NCBI GenBank assembly: GCA_001574975.1
Contig: KQ965761.1
Location: 157,253-221,252, forward strand
Origin: Gonapodya prolifera JEL478
Taxonomy: Eukaryota; Monoblepharomycota; Monoblepharidomycetes; Monoblepharidales; Gonapodyaceae
Direction: 5' to 3'
DNA: 64,000 bases
The notes beneath the pieces are model-generated. The model had not been told where the DNA came from. It was given only the letters and a program-made list of their open reading frames with translations, and made no database searches. Positions 11,913 through 23,480 of this stretch are shown here, piece after piece (positions within the stretch are counted from its first letter, which is position 1; each line of letters opens with the position of its first letter). Made by a program: the position numbers and the translations under genes.

Positions 11913-12476
11913 GAGCCGGTGATGGCAGGTGGAGTGTCCGATCACTGATCAGGATCAGGCAGACGGAGACGGCGTACACTTTCTACGCTGATCGGGTGCG
12001 AGCTGCGAAGACGGTGATCAGTGTTCTGACTTTTTAAACAAATAAATGAATTGGATCTGAGAGAGACGGGGCGAGTGGTGAAGGATGACTTTTCAAACGA
12101 CAGTCTTAAATCTGTCTCAACAAGGAGTGTGAATTTTTTCCAAAATGAACCCCCTGCCACTGACCCCATCATCGTACGAATCATACCAAATTAATTACGG
12201 AATAGTACTTCTTCTCTGCTCATCGCTCTGACCAGATTGATGACATCATGGGACGTGCGAAGTCCGCGATCGGAGGGGGAACATGTAGATCGTGGATGGC
12301 GTTACTCGAAAAGAAATCTAAATAGTCTCAATTTATGTGTATTATTGTCCAAACGTTTGTAATTGTTGGAGACTAATATACAAAAGACAAAACGGTCCGA
12401 ATGTGATCATGATCACGGAACACCATTACCGCAATCACAGCACTCCACGCCATCCCCCGCTCTTTTCTTCACTGCC
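11913..12476. other. Intergenic stretch
   Basis: No gene is seen. It lies between the start of the RGS gene and the 3' end of the mucin-like gene, so it holds the promoter of the former and the 3' UTR of the latter. Confidence 0.45.
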
Positions 12477-14296
12477 TTACGCCGTCCTAGGCAGCGTCGG
12501 CAGCGCGCTCGAGCCCGGGCTTATCTGTACGCCCCCCTCCTCATTTACCCACGCGACGACATCCGAACTGAGCTCCGTCGACCTCAAATCCGTCGCATCG
12601 CTCGCCGGATACACCGGAGACGCCATGGCCGTGGCAGGTGAGCCGGGGAACACGATCCTCTGCGACATTTGCACGCTGGGCGGGTTCTCCATGCTGGTCA
12701 CGCCGGGCGGGCCGCGGACGTCCCCGAGGGCGCCCCATGAGTTGTTGTTGTTGGCGTTGTTGGAGTGGCTAGAGAGGTGCGTCCGCCGACTTCCGAGACT
12801 GCGCGCCCATGAGAAGGACAGCGTGCGTCGGTTTGCGTTCGAGACGGTGATGGAGGGGTTCCATGACCACGTGTCGTGCGTGGACGAGGGTGGGGGGTCT
12901 GCTCCTCCTGCGCCTGCGGCGGCGACGTGCCCGCTTGTACTAGCGCCGCCGCTGGGCGGGGCCATGACGTTGCGCCCGTCGCGTGCCGGTCCCCGGTGGA
13001 ATTCGAACCCTGGCCCCGACGTGGTGGATGGGTACGCCGGCGGAGGCGTGTTTGAGCGGCGGTAGGGCGCGTATACGACGAGTGATTTTCTGGAGAGAGA
13101 GAGAGAGAGAAAGAAAGTGTCAGATGAAGGTAGTGCAGTGTAAGCACTTGATCGCCAATCGATACCAATCCGGGGTCCGCGGTACCGATTATATATGTAC
13201 GCGCTGAGATAGTATTCCATTCCACGGTGAATTCGCCTCCAGCGGACGTCCTCGCTTTACTTTACAGCCTCGGTAGCGCTATCGCACTCAGGGCTCGGGG
13301 CTCGGTCTTCTGTGCTAAACACTCCAGGCCTCCCCGCTCCTCCCCCCCCACAAGGCCCTACACAAAACCCACCGTCGTCTCCTCCAGGTCACGATCCCAA
13401 TAATGACTAGGAACGCCACCGCCACGCCCGCGCAGACTCCGATGATGATCGGGAGGAGGTTTGGGATGCGGGATTGCGTGTTGGAGGAGGTCATGAGCTG
13501 GTCGGTGGGCGATGTGGGTGAGGGTGGGAGGGAGGAAGAGGTGGTTGTGGTGGATCGGAACGTGAACGGGAGGATGAATGTGGGTGAGGATGTTGAGGTG
13601 GGTGTGTGTGGGGGGGAGGGTGAGCTAGAGATTGCGGTTGCTGCACGTGCATACAAGTATCAGGCGTGGTCAAAGACTGGTGGCACAGAGAAAAGGAATC
13701 GCACTCACTGCTTGACGCAGGAGCTACAACATCACTGCTTGTCGGCTGAGCAGGAGGAGGCGGTGGTGGTGGCGGACTCGGTGCAGGTGCCGTCACGATC
13801 GGCGGTGTCGTTGCCGGAGCCGCAGACGTCGGGGGTGGAACGGGTGGCGCGGCGGTGCTCGTGGGAGTTGCGGATGATGTGGTGACCCACTGACCTGATT
13901 TTGGTGGAAAGGGCCATGAGATATTTCCGATCCTCCGCACTCTAATTTCAGGTCAACGGGCACTCACCACCAACGCATAGATTACCAATGACGAGTCCGC
14001 CAATGCATACTTGTCGCTTGTGGAGTCTTCGGAATGGGCTCGTGTCGTGCACCCGGCCGTCGGTGGTGGTCGCAGGGACTGCACATTATATCCGAGGGCG
14101 TAACAGACACAGATACGATCCGGGTCAACAACCATTTCGCAACGGACAACGCAGGCGCAGACACCGTATCAGCGAGTGCGAGACTCTGCACGCGCGAATC
14201 GCCCGACTCCCGCCAGACCGCCCACTCACCGGCCCACGCTCCGCCAACCCCGCACGTGGCCACCACCGCCACCACGATCGCGAGTGGAATCCGCAT
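12477..14296 (-). CDS. Secretory single-pass membrane protein with Pro/Ser/Thr stalk and PPAY tail
   Basis: A multi-exon minus-strand gene whose exact internal splice sites I could not fix. The ATG at 14296 begins a clear signal peptide (MRIPLAIVVAVVATCGVGG, then AWA). A short Cys-containing segment (VCIGGLVIGNLCVGG, near 14000) and a long Pro/Ser/Thr-rich stalk (13940-13490) follow. One transmembrane helix (LLPIIIGVCAGVAVAFLVII, about 13465-13406) ends in the stop-transfer sequence WRRRRW. The last exon (about 13090-12477) encodes a cytosolic tail with PPPAYPS, the WW-domain-binding motif used for Nedd4/Rsp5-type ubiquitin ligases. The architecture (signal, glycosylatable stalk, one helix, signalling tail) resembles fungal wall-stress sensors, but there is no WSC domain. 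Function is unknown. Confidence 0.6.
13095..13115. repeat. GA microsatellite in intron
   Basis: A short run of alternating G and A, followed by GAAA units, lies in the intron before the last exon of the membrane-protein gene. On the gene's strand it reads CT-rich and forms the polypyrimidine tract before the 3' splice site. Confidence 0.7.
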
Positions 14297-14781
14297 GCGC
14301 ACGCTCTTCCGCACCCGCCGCACGAAGCCCTGCAGTGGCGGGACTCTTGTGCCTTCCGTGTGGCTTACCGCGACAACTGACGGGCGCGCCTCACGCCACG
14401 TGCCTCCCTTTTACCTGGCGGCGGAGCGGATGTGGGCGAGCCGGTGCGAGTGAAATGTAGACTGGGAATAATGTTGTGGTGCGCGGGAGGACGATAAGCA
14501 GTCTGGGAGAAGGGAAAGACCTCTCCAGCGACTTCAACATGTCCAGATCATCTGTCGACATTGTCGAATAATCCACGTGGCAAGGTTAAGGGATAAACAG
14601 TGCCATGTAACCCGGCAGACAGTCCTGCAGTGCCGCCGGGCAGTATCCCCTCGAAAATGAACACTTAATTTTTTCATTTCAAAGACGTACTAAAGTGACG
14701 TCTACATAATACGATAAGCTCGCGCGAACAACACCAACACTAATTAAACAAGTAACAACCCCGTCAACACGAATAAATTAC
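14297..14781. other. Intergenic stretch
   Basis: No supportable gene; upstream region of the mucin-like membrane protein and downstream flank of the permease relic. Confidence 0.45.
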
Positions 14782-15654
14782 TCATGCAACTTGCTCTTTG
14801 GATGTAACAGCGAGGCTTCCCTCCAAAGCCGCAATATCTTCCTCAGATAGGTGCATGACAGGCCCAATAACCAGTGGCGGGCAGACTTTGAATTAATGGC
14901 GCATCTCAATCAGTTCATTCCACGAGATGATAAGTGAGGTCACAAAGGATCTCAACGTACCACAACCAAGCCAAAGGAAATAACTCCGGTCCAGAACACG
15001 AGGAGAATAGGCGCGTCTGAGATATGAGTTGAGTACCGTTACGATCTCTCTTGACAGGGAGTTGTTTCAGAATTCAGGCGAACGACGCTCACAGTTCAGG
15101 TTCTGTCCCGTCACCGGGTACCGTCCAAGGGAGACAGAAGAGCACGGTCCATGCGATTGCGACCCAGTTCACAAAAGGAGAAAACTTGCCGAGGTTAAGC
15201 GCTGAGTCGGAGAAGGTTAACCTGAATTTACATGGGATATCAGCGTTGAAACATTTAGATGCACCTCAAAATCTTACTGAGACACGCACGAAAAAGCGAC
15301 ACAAAGCGACACAGCATAAACAACAATCTATCCAATGACAGCCCCTGCTGCATCCGGCGACCAGGGCGTACGAGAGCAGAGTGTTGACTCCGGAGAAGGA
15401 GACCTCAAAGTTCTAAGGCGCAAGTTCAGAGTCGGAGATCGGAGAGGTTGCGGGATCAGCTACAGAATAGCTCCCAGTGTGTGGGATGGCGCATGTCTCA
15501 CATAAATGAACTTAATGAAACCACGGTGGAACTCCCTGTTCAGTGCGGTGGAGACAGTACATAAACTTTCGCCCCACCAACTATGATCGGGATGCGGTGT
15601 CACTTACTGCTTGTAGGCCATCTTGGCGAGTCTGATTTCATCCTGGGATGCCAT
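14782..15654 (-). pseudogene. Collapsed amino-acid/GABA permease (APC family)
   Basis: Pieces of an amino-acid permease occur in the right order on the minus strand. The N terminus (MASQDEIRLAKMAYKQ, starting at 15654 and followed by a GTAAGT donor) continues as EFHRGF after a CAG acceptor. Part of the first helix follows (VSFSGVNTLLSYALVAGC, near 15400-15350). Then comes a late helix (FVNWVAIAWTVLFCLPWTVP, about 15165-15110), the next helix (APILLVFWTGVISFGLVV, near 15015-14960) and the C terminus, which ends at EQVA and a stop at 14782. Family members have about 500 residues and 12 helices. Here the whole middle, about helices 2-10, is missing, and the locus spans only 873 bp. I read it as a host gene that died by internal deletion, not as a short functional transporter. 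Confidence 0.65.
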
Positions 15655-15789
15655 TTGTGCTAAGCAAGCTGGAAGGTCGGGCCGATCAGAGCTTAACAAT
15701 CTGGACGCCCTGCGCCTTCTTCTGTGGAGGTGGCGCAAGTGCCGGTACTGTTTAACATTGATAACGTAGTCCGGTTTTCCGCTCCACTT

Positions 15790-16640
15790 GACGAGGTACT
15801 CAACTGATGTAAGTTGGCGCGTTTCCGCATCCGTTGACCGAGGATCGCTTCCACGCCCGATTGTTCTGGTCGTGTCGCGCTGTCTGGGACTGGAATTGAG
15901 GTGGGATGGTCTGGAGGTGGGCCACGGTAACTTTCGAGTTGGGAAAATGCAAGGCCAGATGAAACCGAGTGCCCGGGGGAAGCGCGAGTTCGTAGACGAG
16001 AGATGAGCGCTTATTGATGACGGGGAAAGGACCGAGGAATTGGGGACCGAGTTTGCGGAAGGGCAATAATTTCTTGGCCCTCAACAGGACGTACTCGCCT
16101 TCGTTGAACTGATCGGGGCACCGTCGCTGATCCGCATAGTCTTCCTGTCCTTGTTGGGCTCTGGTGAGTGCTTCCTGCGTCTGCCGCGTGCTGTCTGCGA
16201 GGTGGTTGAGAAACTGTTCGGTTGCGGGATCGGAAGTCGGTTCCCTTTCGATCACGAGGTCGTGCGGAAGTCGAAAGTGTCGGTCAGTGTCAACGTAGAA
16301 AGGACTCTGCGAGGTGTATGCTTGCTTGACATTGTTTTAGGTAATCTCAGCGGTCGGCAGGTGAGTGTCCTAGTCCTTCTGGGTGTCGGCGACATAATGA
16401 CGTAGCATTTCTTCCAGTGTCCGGTTCATGTGCTCGGTTTGGCCATCGGTCTGAGGGTGAAACGCTGTTTACATGAGAGGTTGGAAGCCGAGGGATTGGG
16501 TGAGTGTCGTCCAGTGCACCATGGGTCGCGATCTGAAACAATGCTTTTAGTAAGTCCGTGATGCTTACCAATGTTGTCAAAGAACAGGTGAGCGACGGAG
16601 GAGACGGACCTACCTTGCCCAGTCAACGGGGCCGCTCACC
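15790..16640 (-). mobile_element. Ty3/Gypsy integrase fragment (fossil)
   Basis: Minus-strand translation gives part of the integrase core (AHLFFDNIGKHHGLTKSIVS) and then the integrase C-terminal region, with QRRCPDQFNEGEYVLLRAKK and KLGPQFLGPFPVINK, as in chromovirus-type Ty3/Gypsy elements. No LTR, RT or gag is joined to it. It is a truncated, decayed fragment with a few breaks. It abuts the permease relic, so this 2-kb stretch is a gene graveyard. Confidence 0.85.
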
Positions 16641-17142
16641 CGTCTCAGAGGAGCTGCCGGGGCGTCAACATGGATTCCCTGTCGTTCAAGGGAACCCATG
16701 TAGGACTAGAGCAGTTGATTGGCTCGGAAATGGGAGAACAAGTGGACAGTGATTTCCTCGAATACTGAAGACTGTTCTACAGTTGTTTGAATACATTATT
16801 GAGAGTAGAAGCGGGCATGTGCTTCTTTCCACCTCCGTCACGATCGCTCCAAATCATAACCGCGCTCCACACCGTCTATGATTTGGCAGGAAATGACATC
16901 ATCCGAGGCAGTGTTGAATGCGTTGTTAAGGTTCGGGGCGAGGAGCGCTAATTTGTCGAAGTGTCAAAGTGTCGAAGTGGTAATGCCACACTGCAATGAC
17001 ATTTGTTTGCACTAGTGTGTAGATATTTCACGGAATCTATTGTCCAATCTGTTTATTAGCGCTTTCAATTCCGCATTCGACATTTGCAACATCATGTACG
17101 CCCCAACTGAAGATCACCAATAATGCGTCCGTCCCAAGATGA
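16641..17142. other. Intergenic stretch at the outer edge of duplication block A
   Basis: No gene seen. Similarity to block B stops at about 17143, close to the ThrE stop codon. Confidence 0.45.
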
Positions 17143-17144
17143 CA

Positions 17145-19001
17145 TCAGCCTCTGAAATGTGCCGGAACCTCAGCGAGAGATTTCCTCCGACCCCTTGGAG
17201 AAGGTGCGAACACGATGAGATGACTCAGGAGGATACCGACGAGGATTCCCTGGATCATCAAAGATAACGACAAACCTTTAGCGCGATGCTTCGACCAGAA
17301 AGCGCGTATCCATACCATGGTGACCTTGACCACTTGACCCGCAAACTCTCCACTGTTGCTGACTTGGCCTCCATTTCCGGGAGCGTCCTTCCATAAGCTC
17401 AAAACCCCTTGTAGTCCAAGGGCGCCAGGAACAATCACGAACACTCCACATAATGTTGGCGGAGTGCTTGATCTGTTGAAAGCCTTGGCGTAGATATTGG
17501 AAAGAAGCTCCACCGCAAAAGAAGCCGCGAATGAGGACATCTCTGACACAGCAAATCACATTGGAAACTCGAGTTTAATAATAGTCCAATACGACCCTGC
17601 AACTCACCAAAGCCTGAAGACGTTCCAACCACACCATTCACAACCCAAGCGACAACAACAGCGAGAATGCAAATTGGGGTTTGTTTCAGCTGAGATCGGA
17701 AAACAGACCTGTCACTTATTCGACCATGCATTAGAGACAAAGAAAACAAATCACCGAGCACTTCAACAATATACAAAAGCACACAGCCAAAAGGAGGGTC
17801 GTGCTGGATATGAGTAAAAGCTTTCCAATGCCTCCACCTGTCAGATCTTGCCAAAAATCATCTTGATTGATGACCGGATGGTTGCACATAACTTCAGTGT
17901 CTCGAGGAATCCAAAAGGCTATTCCTTGCCCAAGATGAATTCCAAAACCTAAATCAAACGCAATTCATTGGAAACACACGAAAAGGCGTTTTATGAGCCT
18001 CACCTATCAGGATGGTTTGCACCACCGCATTTCCCCACTTTGCAACACCGCTTATGGAGTTTCCTGTGGCAACATCCATCGCTCCCTCTACCAGATCTAC
18101 GCCCGGGAGGAGAAAGACCACGGAACCCATCAAGAGTGTCCCAAAACACTGACGGAACTGATCGGTGGCAAATTTGTACGAGAGAATACGGGCAACAAAG
18201 GAGGACACAGCTGCCGCCAAGAAACTTTGCAGTACTGAAAGATCGCTCGATGCTAGGAACGATAGCGGCCTAGCATTGTTCTTTCGGACTCGCAAGTTGG
18301 CTAACGATGGAAGACACTGCATCACCCCAGCAAAGAGACCGACGACGACGGTGAGGGCAAACGAAAGCCACTTGGATTTAAGAGAGCCCATAGCACGTAA
18401 GCTGACACGGTATTAAGCCAGTATGACGCGTGAGACAACTCACGTTTCCGCCAAAGAACAACACAGATGAAACTCCAGCTTGCAACGGAAAGGCGACCAA
18501 GTTTGCCAAAGTGCTTGAAAACGTCGAGCGACAGCCGTCAATCACGTTCAAGCGTCCTTCCGCGCTATCTGGGGATACATCGCCGTTTTTCAAATCATTG
18601 ATCAGCTCGGTGACGGACTCCAGCTTTTCCATGTTCCATTCTTCCAACAACGGAGAAAAGGACGTAGATTCTATTTCCGTGCTTGAGCCTCCCACTATCG
18701 GAACTGCCACGGGAAAGCCAGTGAAGAGTGTCTGATGAAGAATGACGAACTGTGTTCTCTCGAGATCCAAGGCAGCTGCGACGGACTTCATGTACTTTTC
18801 AAGTCTGTATGTTGGCGATCCATATGTGATAAGTGCTTTCGTGAGGCGGATCAGAATGTCACGCTTCTTGTGATTTGTTGACTCTGCCATGTCCACTGAG
18901 ACGGAAGGAGTTGCTGGACCACTTTGCCGACCACTCAAAAGCGGGGATGTAACGATTTCATCGCCATATCCATCGAGTGATGTCGCACGCGATGAGCACA
19001 T
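17145..19001 (-). CDS. ThrE/PRM10-type threonine-serine exporter family membrane protein
   Basis: Six exons (19001-18444, 18370-18004, 17948-17755, 17689-17608, 17542-17316, 17249-17145) keep phase and give 510 residues. The N-terminal domain has the family signature YGSPTYRLEKYM, an amphipathic entry segment, then a chain of hydrophobic helices (LSFALTVVVGLFAGV, FGTLLMGSVVFLLPGVDLVE, QTPICILAVVVAWVVNGVVG, GVFVIVPGALGLQG). This ThrE plus ThrE_2 arrangement is typical of fungal PRM10-like proteins and bacterial threonine/serine exporters. Expected site is a cellular membrane, with about ten helices; the transported substrate in fungi is not established. This is the complete copy; the paralogue at 37066-38334 lacks about 140 residues. 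Its last residues (SLAEVPAHFRG) differ from the paralogue because of a one-base length difference. Confidence 0.85.
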
Positions 19002-20242
19002 CGGGTTGATTTGGTTTCCTGTTTGACGTTTTTATTGTCGTGTCTGATCAGAAACGATGACTGTCCCACTCAAAGATGGACTTCGGGCCGCTGAGTTGAA
19101 CCTTGCGCAAGGGCAGGACCGAAGGAGCAGCTGAGTGCCCACGGCTGGCCCGCATGCCCGGCTTTTAACCCAGCGCCTAGGTATAAACAGCCAAATTTTC
19201 GTAGCTTAATCGGTGTGTCTGATCCTGAGCAATAAATCAAATTTGAAGCAACGGTTGTGTGTTTGACTTGAATGACTAACCTTCGGCGCCAGCCTTCTTC
19301 GTGGTCGCTGGCCATCCCTGCGCCGTGAGGACTCGGCATGAACAAACATCGTATATTCTGTATTGGGGGAGTCAAGTCGCACTCAGCGTCTATCAAACTG
19401 TCTAGTCTAGAACATAACCAGATCCAACTAATTTAGCAATTCAAAGAAGTGCTGTCCCTGCAACTTTTGTTGTTGAACAAACGCGGTAATCGTCTATAAT
19501 CGACCTCTGCATGAAACCAAGCCCGGGAACCTTTCTGATTCGGGCGTGACTGCACATCAGATCGAACTACGCAATCTCCTACTTGGTCTCCAGTTGGGTA
19601 ACTGCTACAACAAAACTCCGTTGCTGGCAGCCCATTTCCGAAGTCCAAGTTCGCGAGCGACAAGCCATTTGTGCACCCGCCGGTAGCCTCCTAAATTTAA
19701 GTTGGACAATGACGTGTCTTTTGCCTTACAATAACAGCTTCCAAACTTTGACCGATCCCAATATAGCACTTCATCTGACGCAATCAAGTTGGTTTCGGGG
19801 GCAAAATTTTGTGACAGAAAAACAAAGTGCTAATTACTATTGCGCAGTACCTTTCAAAAATTATCGTGCTATTGATGTAAGGGGCTCGGGTTGGACTTTC
19901 CCTGTGAACACAGCCTTTCCCGTTCACCAGCACAATCAACCCTACCCATACCACACGGGAAGCATTGGACTGGTGTCGGACTTGCCCTGACGGAAGATAG
20001 TTAAAAGTAGTATTAACCGATTTATAAAACCGTGTACACGTTGCTCTAACAAGCTGGAATTCGTACCCTCGTATCGTATCCCCGCCTCTCGCTCGTTCCC
20101 GTCGAGGTCACTTCGTGTGACCGCCCGTCTCGCTCTCTCGTTCGTTCTCGCTCTCGTTTCCGCACGCTGGTCTCGTGCCCTCGGGTCTCACGATCTCTCG
20201 TGCACTCGCACACCCCATACCCCAACCCCCTGACATTGACAT
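19002..20242. other. Spacer between ThrE and dead NAPRT in block A
   Basis: No gene supported. A 135-codon frame at 19583-19990 has no recognisable domain. Around 20080-20190 there is a simple C/T/G-rich stretch of repeated TCTCG and CTCGTT words. I did not find the block-B cysteine-rich gene or the MITE here, so those lie only in block B. Confidence 0.5.
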
Positions 20243-22192
20243 CAATTCGATACCAAAGACTTCTTTTGCCCTTTGCACGGCTTTCACGTCACCCACGTAC
20301 TGATCCGTTTAAAGCGCAAAATACAAACGGCAGAATCGATGGTGAGATGACAGTACGCATGCTGACGCCTCGCACTCATTGAAAGAAGAACAAACTTCGT
20401 TTGGCTCGTCAGACAACTTGAGAACATTCATGCCGTCCACACAGTACAGTTTTATGACGATGCTGAGAGGGCTTGACTTTGTTTCCAAATCCAAAAGAGC
20501 CCTGCAATAGTGAGGCGCAAAATTACGTACGTTGAGGATAAATGGATCAACGTCAATGGTTTTCCGACATAGCGGTAGTCGTTTGTCAAGTGAGTTCTAA
20601 TACCGAAACGTGGATTCACTCCGTACTTATCGCAGTACGCTTTGTATTGAATGCATCGATCAATGTTCAGGGCGCGGTAGAAAATGATTGTTTTGGTGGA
20701 TGCGTCGATACCCAAGGCACGGTAAAGTTCAATCACCCGCCCCATAACCGGATTGCGGAGCCAGAATCGTGGCGAACACCACTGAGGGAGTTTGGGTTAA
20801 GCCTTACAAAAGCACCATATTCACCAAACATCACTCCCCTATAACGCGTAGCGAAATCCATTTCGAAGTCACGGAAGAAAGGCTCTGTCCCAAATGTATC
20901 TGAAAGCGCGATGGAGAATTCGGGCTGAGGATATGTTTCCAACCACTTCAGTCGACCAGAGTGATAACGTTAATGAGTTATGAACATGAGTGGGATCGAA
21001 ATCTCGTGGCTCGCCTTTTTCCAAAGCAGCTTTGTTAGCATGTGGCAGGCCGCATTTCTTCTCCAGTGCTGAAGCCGTCGTCCACTCGTGCGCCACGGTT
21101 ACCACCGGCCTTAACCCGTAAATCATCGCAAGGTGAACATTGGTCGTCCCAGAGAGATGAAAAAAGTGCCGGTTGAACTTGGCGAGTTCACTTCGGTGGA
21201 TTCTGGCCACCTCCCGAACGAGAATTTCGTGCGCCCGGTACGACCGCCTCAGACGGGTACCGAAATCGGAGAAGTAGAGTTGTTGTCCACAAGCCGGCGG
21301 ATTTTAGCGTGGATGGTTTCCACTTGACCCCCATACGACCAGTTCGTGTCCATGAACTCAAAGAAGATTCCCGACAACAAGTGTAGAGGGACAACAAAAA
21401 AGTAGCGAAGCTGAGCATTGTGACAGCAGCCTATAACTGGAGGCAAATCGGTCTGACGTTCATAAAGAATGGTCTCTGTCCAAAGGGCTCTGATAACCAT
21501 ATCAATGAGTCCCGAAACGGGGTCGTAGGACAGTTCTACCTGGAAATGTTATACGGTCTCATAGAAAATCAAGAGAGAAAAACCGACCCACCCGCTCCTG
21601 TGGGCGAAAGCGGAACTGCGCTAGATAATCCAAGTATTCGGGGCGGAAATACGAGTGCTCCTTCTCAATCCAGTCCTTCTCTTCAGGCGTCAGGAAAGCA
21701 TCTTTCATATCTGCGTACAAGTGTCAGTAGGTGAGGCGCAAAAGAGGAACACCTCAAAGTACCTTCCACCTTCCGTTTGAACGCGTTGAACGCCTCTTGT
21801 GAGAATTTGTCCCGGTCAGGACTCCGAGTTTTGAAGCGGTACTCGACAACAATGGTGGGATAATGTTCCAAAACAGCCTGCTGCATTGTAAACTGAGCAA
21901 TGAGTTGATCGTGATGGGTGCAACATTTTAAAGTGGGTTCAACGGCATGGATGGGTGAAAACCAACGACATTCGCCATTTACCTTGTACAAGTCGTTATC
22001 CAGAATGCTCTGCAGCCCAGGCCAGGGCAGAGGGCCCCGCTTTATCCTTTGCGTCCAGGTCGTACGGTAGGATGGGGGGACTTCCGGGAGGAAAGGAGGC
22101 ATCAACGACGACCATCACTGCCCGTAGAGACGAACCGACGATTCACCTCGTACACCGCGGAGATGAACGATGCTTTGGGGGAGCCACATGCA
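20243..22192 (-). pseudogene. NPT1: Dead nicotinate phosphoribosyltransferase copy
   Basis: This is the inverted paralogue of the intact NAPRT gene at 32655-34723, with the same exon order. It begins only at the duplication breakpoint, so the start codon and most of exon 1 are absent. Compared with the intact copy it has about ten extra bases in exon 2 just before the ILDNDLYK motif. The exon-6 donor is changed from GTAAGC to GGCGAG. One base is lost after GSAIR in exon 8, and the stop codon is shifted out of frame. The active-site segment reads PVVTVAHEW instead of PVGTVAHEW. Most exons are still clearly alignable, so the loss looks fairly recent. Truncation at the breakpoint means this copy was probably never functional. 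Confidence 0.85.
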
Positions 22193-22255
22193 ATCCCGAC
22201 ACGACTCAACACGGGTCCAAATCTAATCACTAAAAAGAGTAGGAAACTGTACGAA

Positions 22256-22700
22256 TCAGGCAGGCGTGTAAAAGCAAACCGCCACAAGCGCGATGATCGG
22301 CCACTTCCCCGTTCTGCTCATGTCAATATTCACACTACGCGCCGCTTCCCAATCCACGACGGCGTCCACCTCCGGCGCTGTTCCCGGAGTCCAGTCCCCT
22401 GACACAGGCACCTTTTCGGTCGTCTTCTCCTGGCCAAACTGCACAGGGAATGTGGCCATGCTCAGCACGAGCGGCTCCCCTCTCGAATCCAGAGATCGCG
22501 TGTGTTCCCCCATCACGGGGCGTCCTGTCCACAACCACGTGCGTCGACTTTGCTACAGACGAGAGTGAAAGATGCCCCGACCCGACCTGGAGTGCGAACG
22601 TGGCGAATGGTCCCCCGAGTGCCGCAGCGTTCCATTCGAGCGAGTACGTCAGGGACAGGACGACACTGGGCATAGGACTTGGAGTGGTGAGCATGTGTGT
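22256..22700 (-). CDS. Possible small hypothetical protein
   Basis: The minus strand has a frame with ATGs at 22694 and 22673 (MPSVVLSLTYSLEWNAAALG) and a second frame ending at 22256 (EKTTEKVPVSGDWTPG, then KWPIIALVAVCFYTPA). They could be joined by an intron of about 100 bp, but I could not confirm it. I recognise no family. It lies just outside the block A breakpoint. It may equally be chance coding in GC-rich DNA. Confidence 0.25.
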
Positions 22701-23480
22701 CGGTCATGCAGTGCAGTCTCGTTTTTTCTTTTCTCTGCTGATGAGTGGTGTTTTTGCGCACCTACTGCCCATTGTGATAGGGGTTGTTATTGTGAATTGT
22801 GAATTGTGGTTGTGGTCGGGGCTAGGTGCTTGTGAGGATCTGGCAAAATAAGCGCGGGCAGCTTGAGCCTTGAGGGAGGATCGGCTGAGGCGGTGAATGT
22901 GGTTTCTTTCTGGAAGAATTGAATCGAAGGTACCTTGGTATTGTCTGTACAAGTTGTGGGTCGTGGAAGACGGGGTAAAGATACAAGCATGTGGGAAACT
23001 AAAACTTGCAGCCATCTTTTGGAGTCTGGAGACTGGGTTTTGGTGTGTTGAGTGGTCTTCATCAGCCGCGACAGTACCACGTAATCATCGAGACCTGACG
23101 AGATTTTACCCCGAGGCGGTGACTAAGAGGCGTCTCATGAGTGCATTATGAGTCGTCAATCTGCCTTTCAGACCCGAAACAGTGTACTTTGGCGGTTGAA
23201 CTTGTCAGTATACCAGAGCGCGTGACATTAGCCCTTTTTCACCGTGAGCAGTACAATGAGATGTGTAATCCCATGCGAGACGTGCGACGATTCCAGTAGC
23301 TGTTGATGCATATACTTGGCAAAAGGCGCATGTGGCTGTGACGGGTCCCGGGGGAGCAGTCGGTGACCGCAGCCATTGGTCTCTTTTCGGTGTCACCGGC
23401 ACGCCAACACACCGGCTGAACGTTTTTCGGACAGCACGCTCTGCGATCGACGTCTGGCACCTGGCCTGCACTGTCTCAGG
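22701..23480. other. Intergenic stretch
   Basis: Nothing supportable; probable upstream region of the membrane-protein gene at 23481. Confidence 0.4.

Larger units (their letters stand above)
17143..22192 (-). repeat. Inverted segmental duplication, block A
   Basis: This block is a diverged, inverted copy of 32788-38270. Both blocks carry a NAPRT gene followed, in transcription direction, by a ThrE-type transporter, with matching intron positions. The similarity starts inside NAPRT exon 1 (at CCCAAAGCATCGTTCATCTC on the gene strand) and stops at the end of the ThrE coding region. Block A carries the intact ThrE gene and a dead NAPRT. Confidence 0.85.

Noticed and set aside
12337-13065. A 242-codon plus-strand frame opposite the mucin-like gene
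   Set aside because: It is the antisense of the last exon, which has a convincing 3' splice site and PPAY motif on the minus strand.
22787-23080. Minus-strand frames upstream of the 23.5-kb gene
   Set aside because: Thr/Pro-rich translations without domains and without consistent splice sites.
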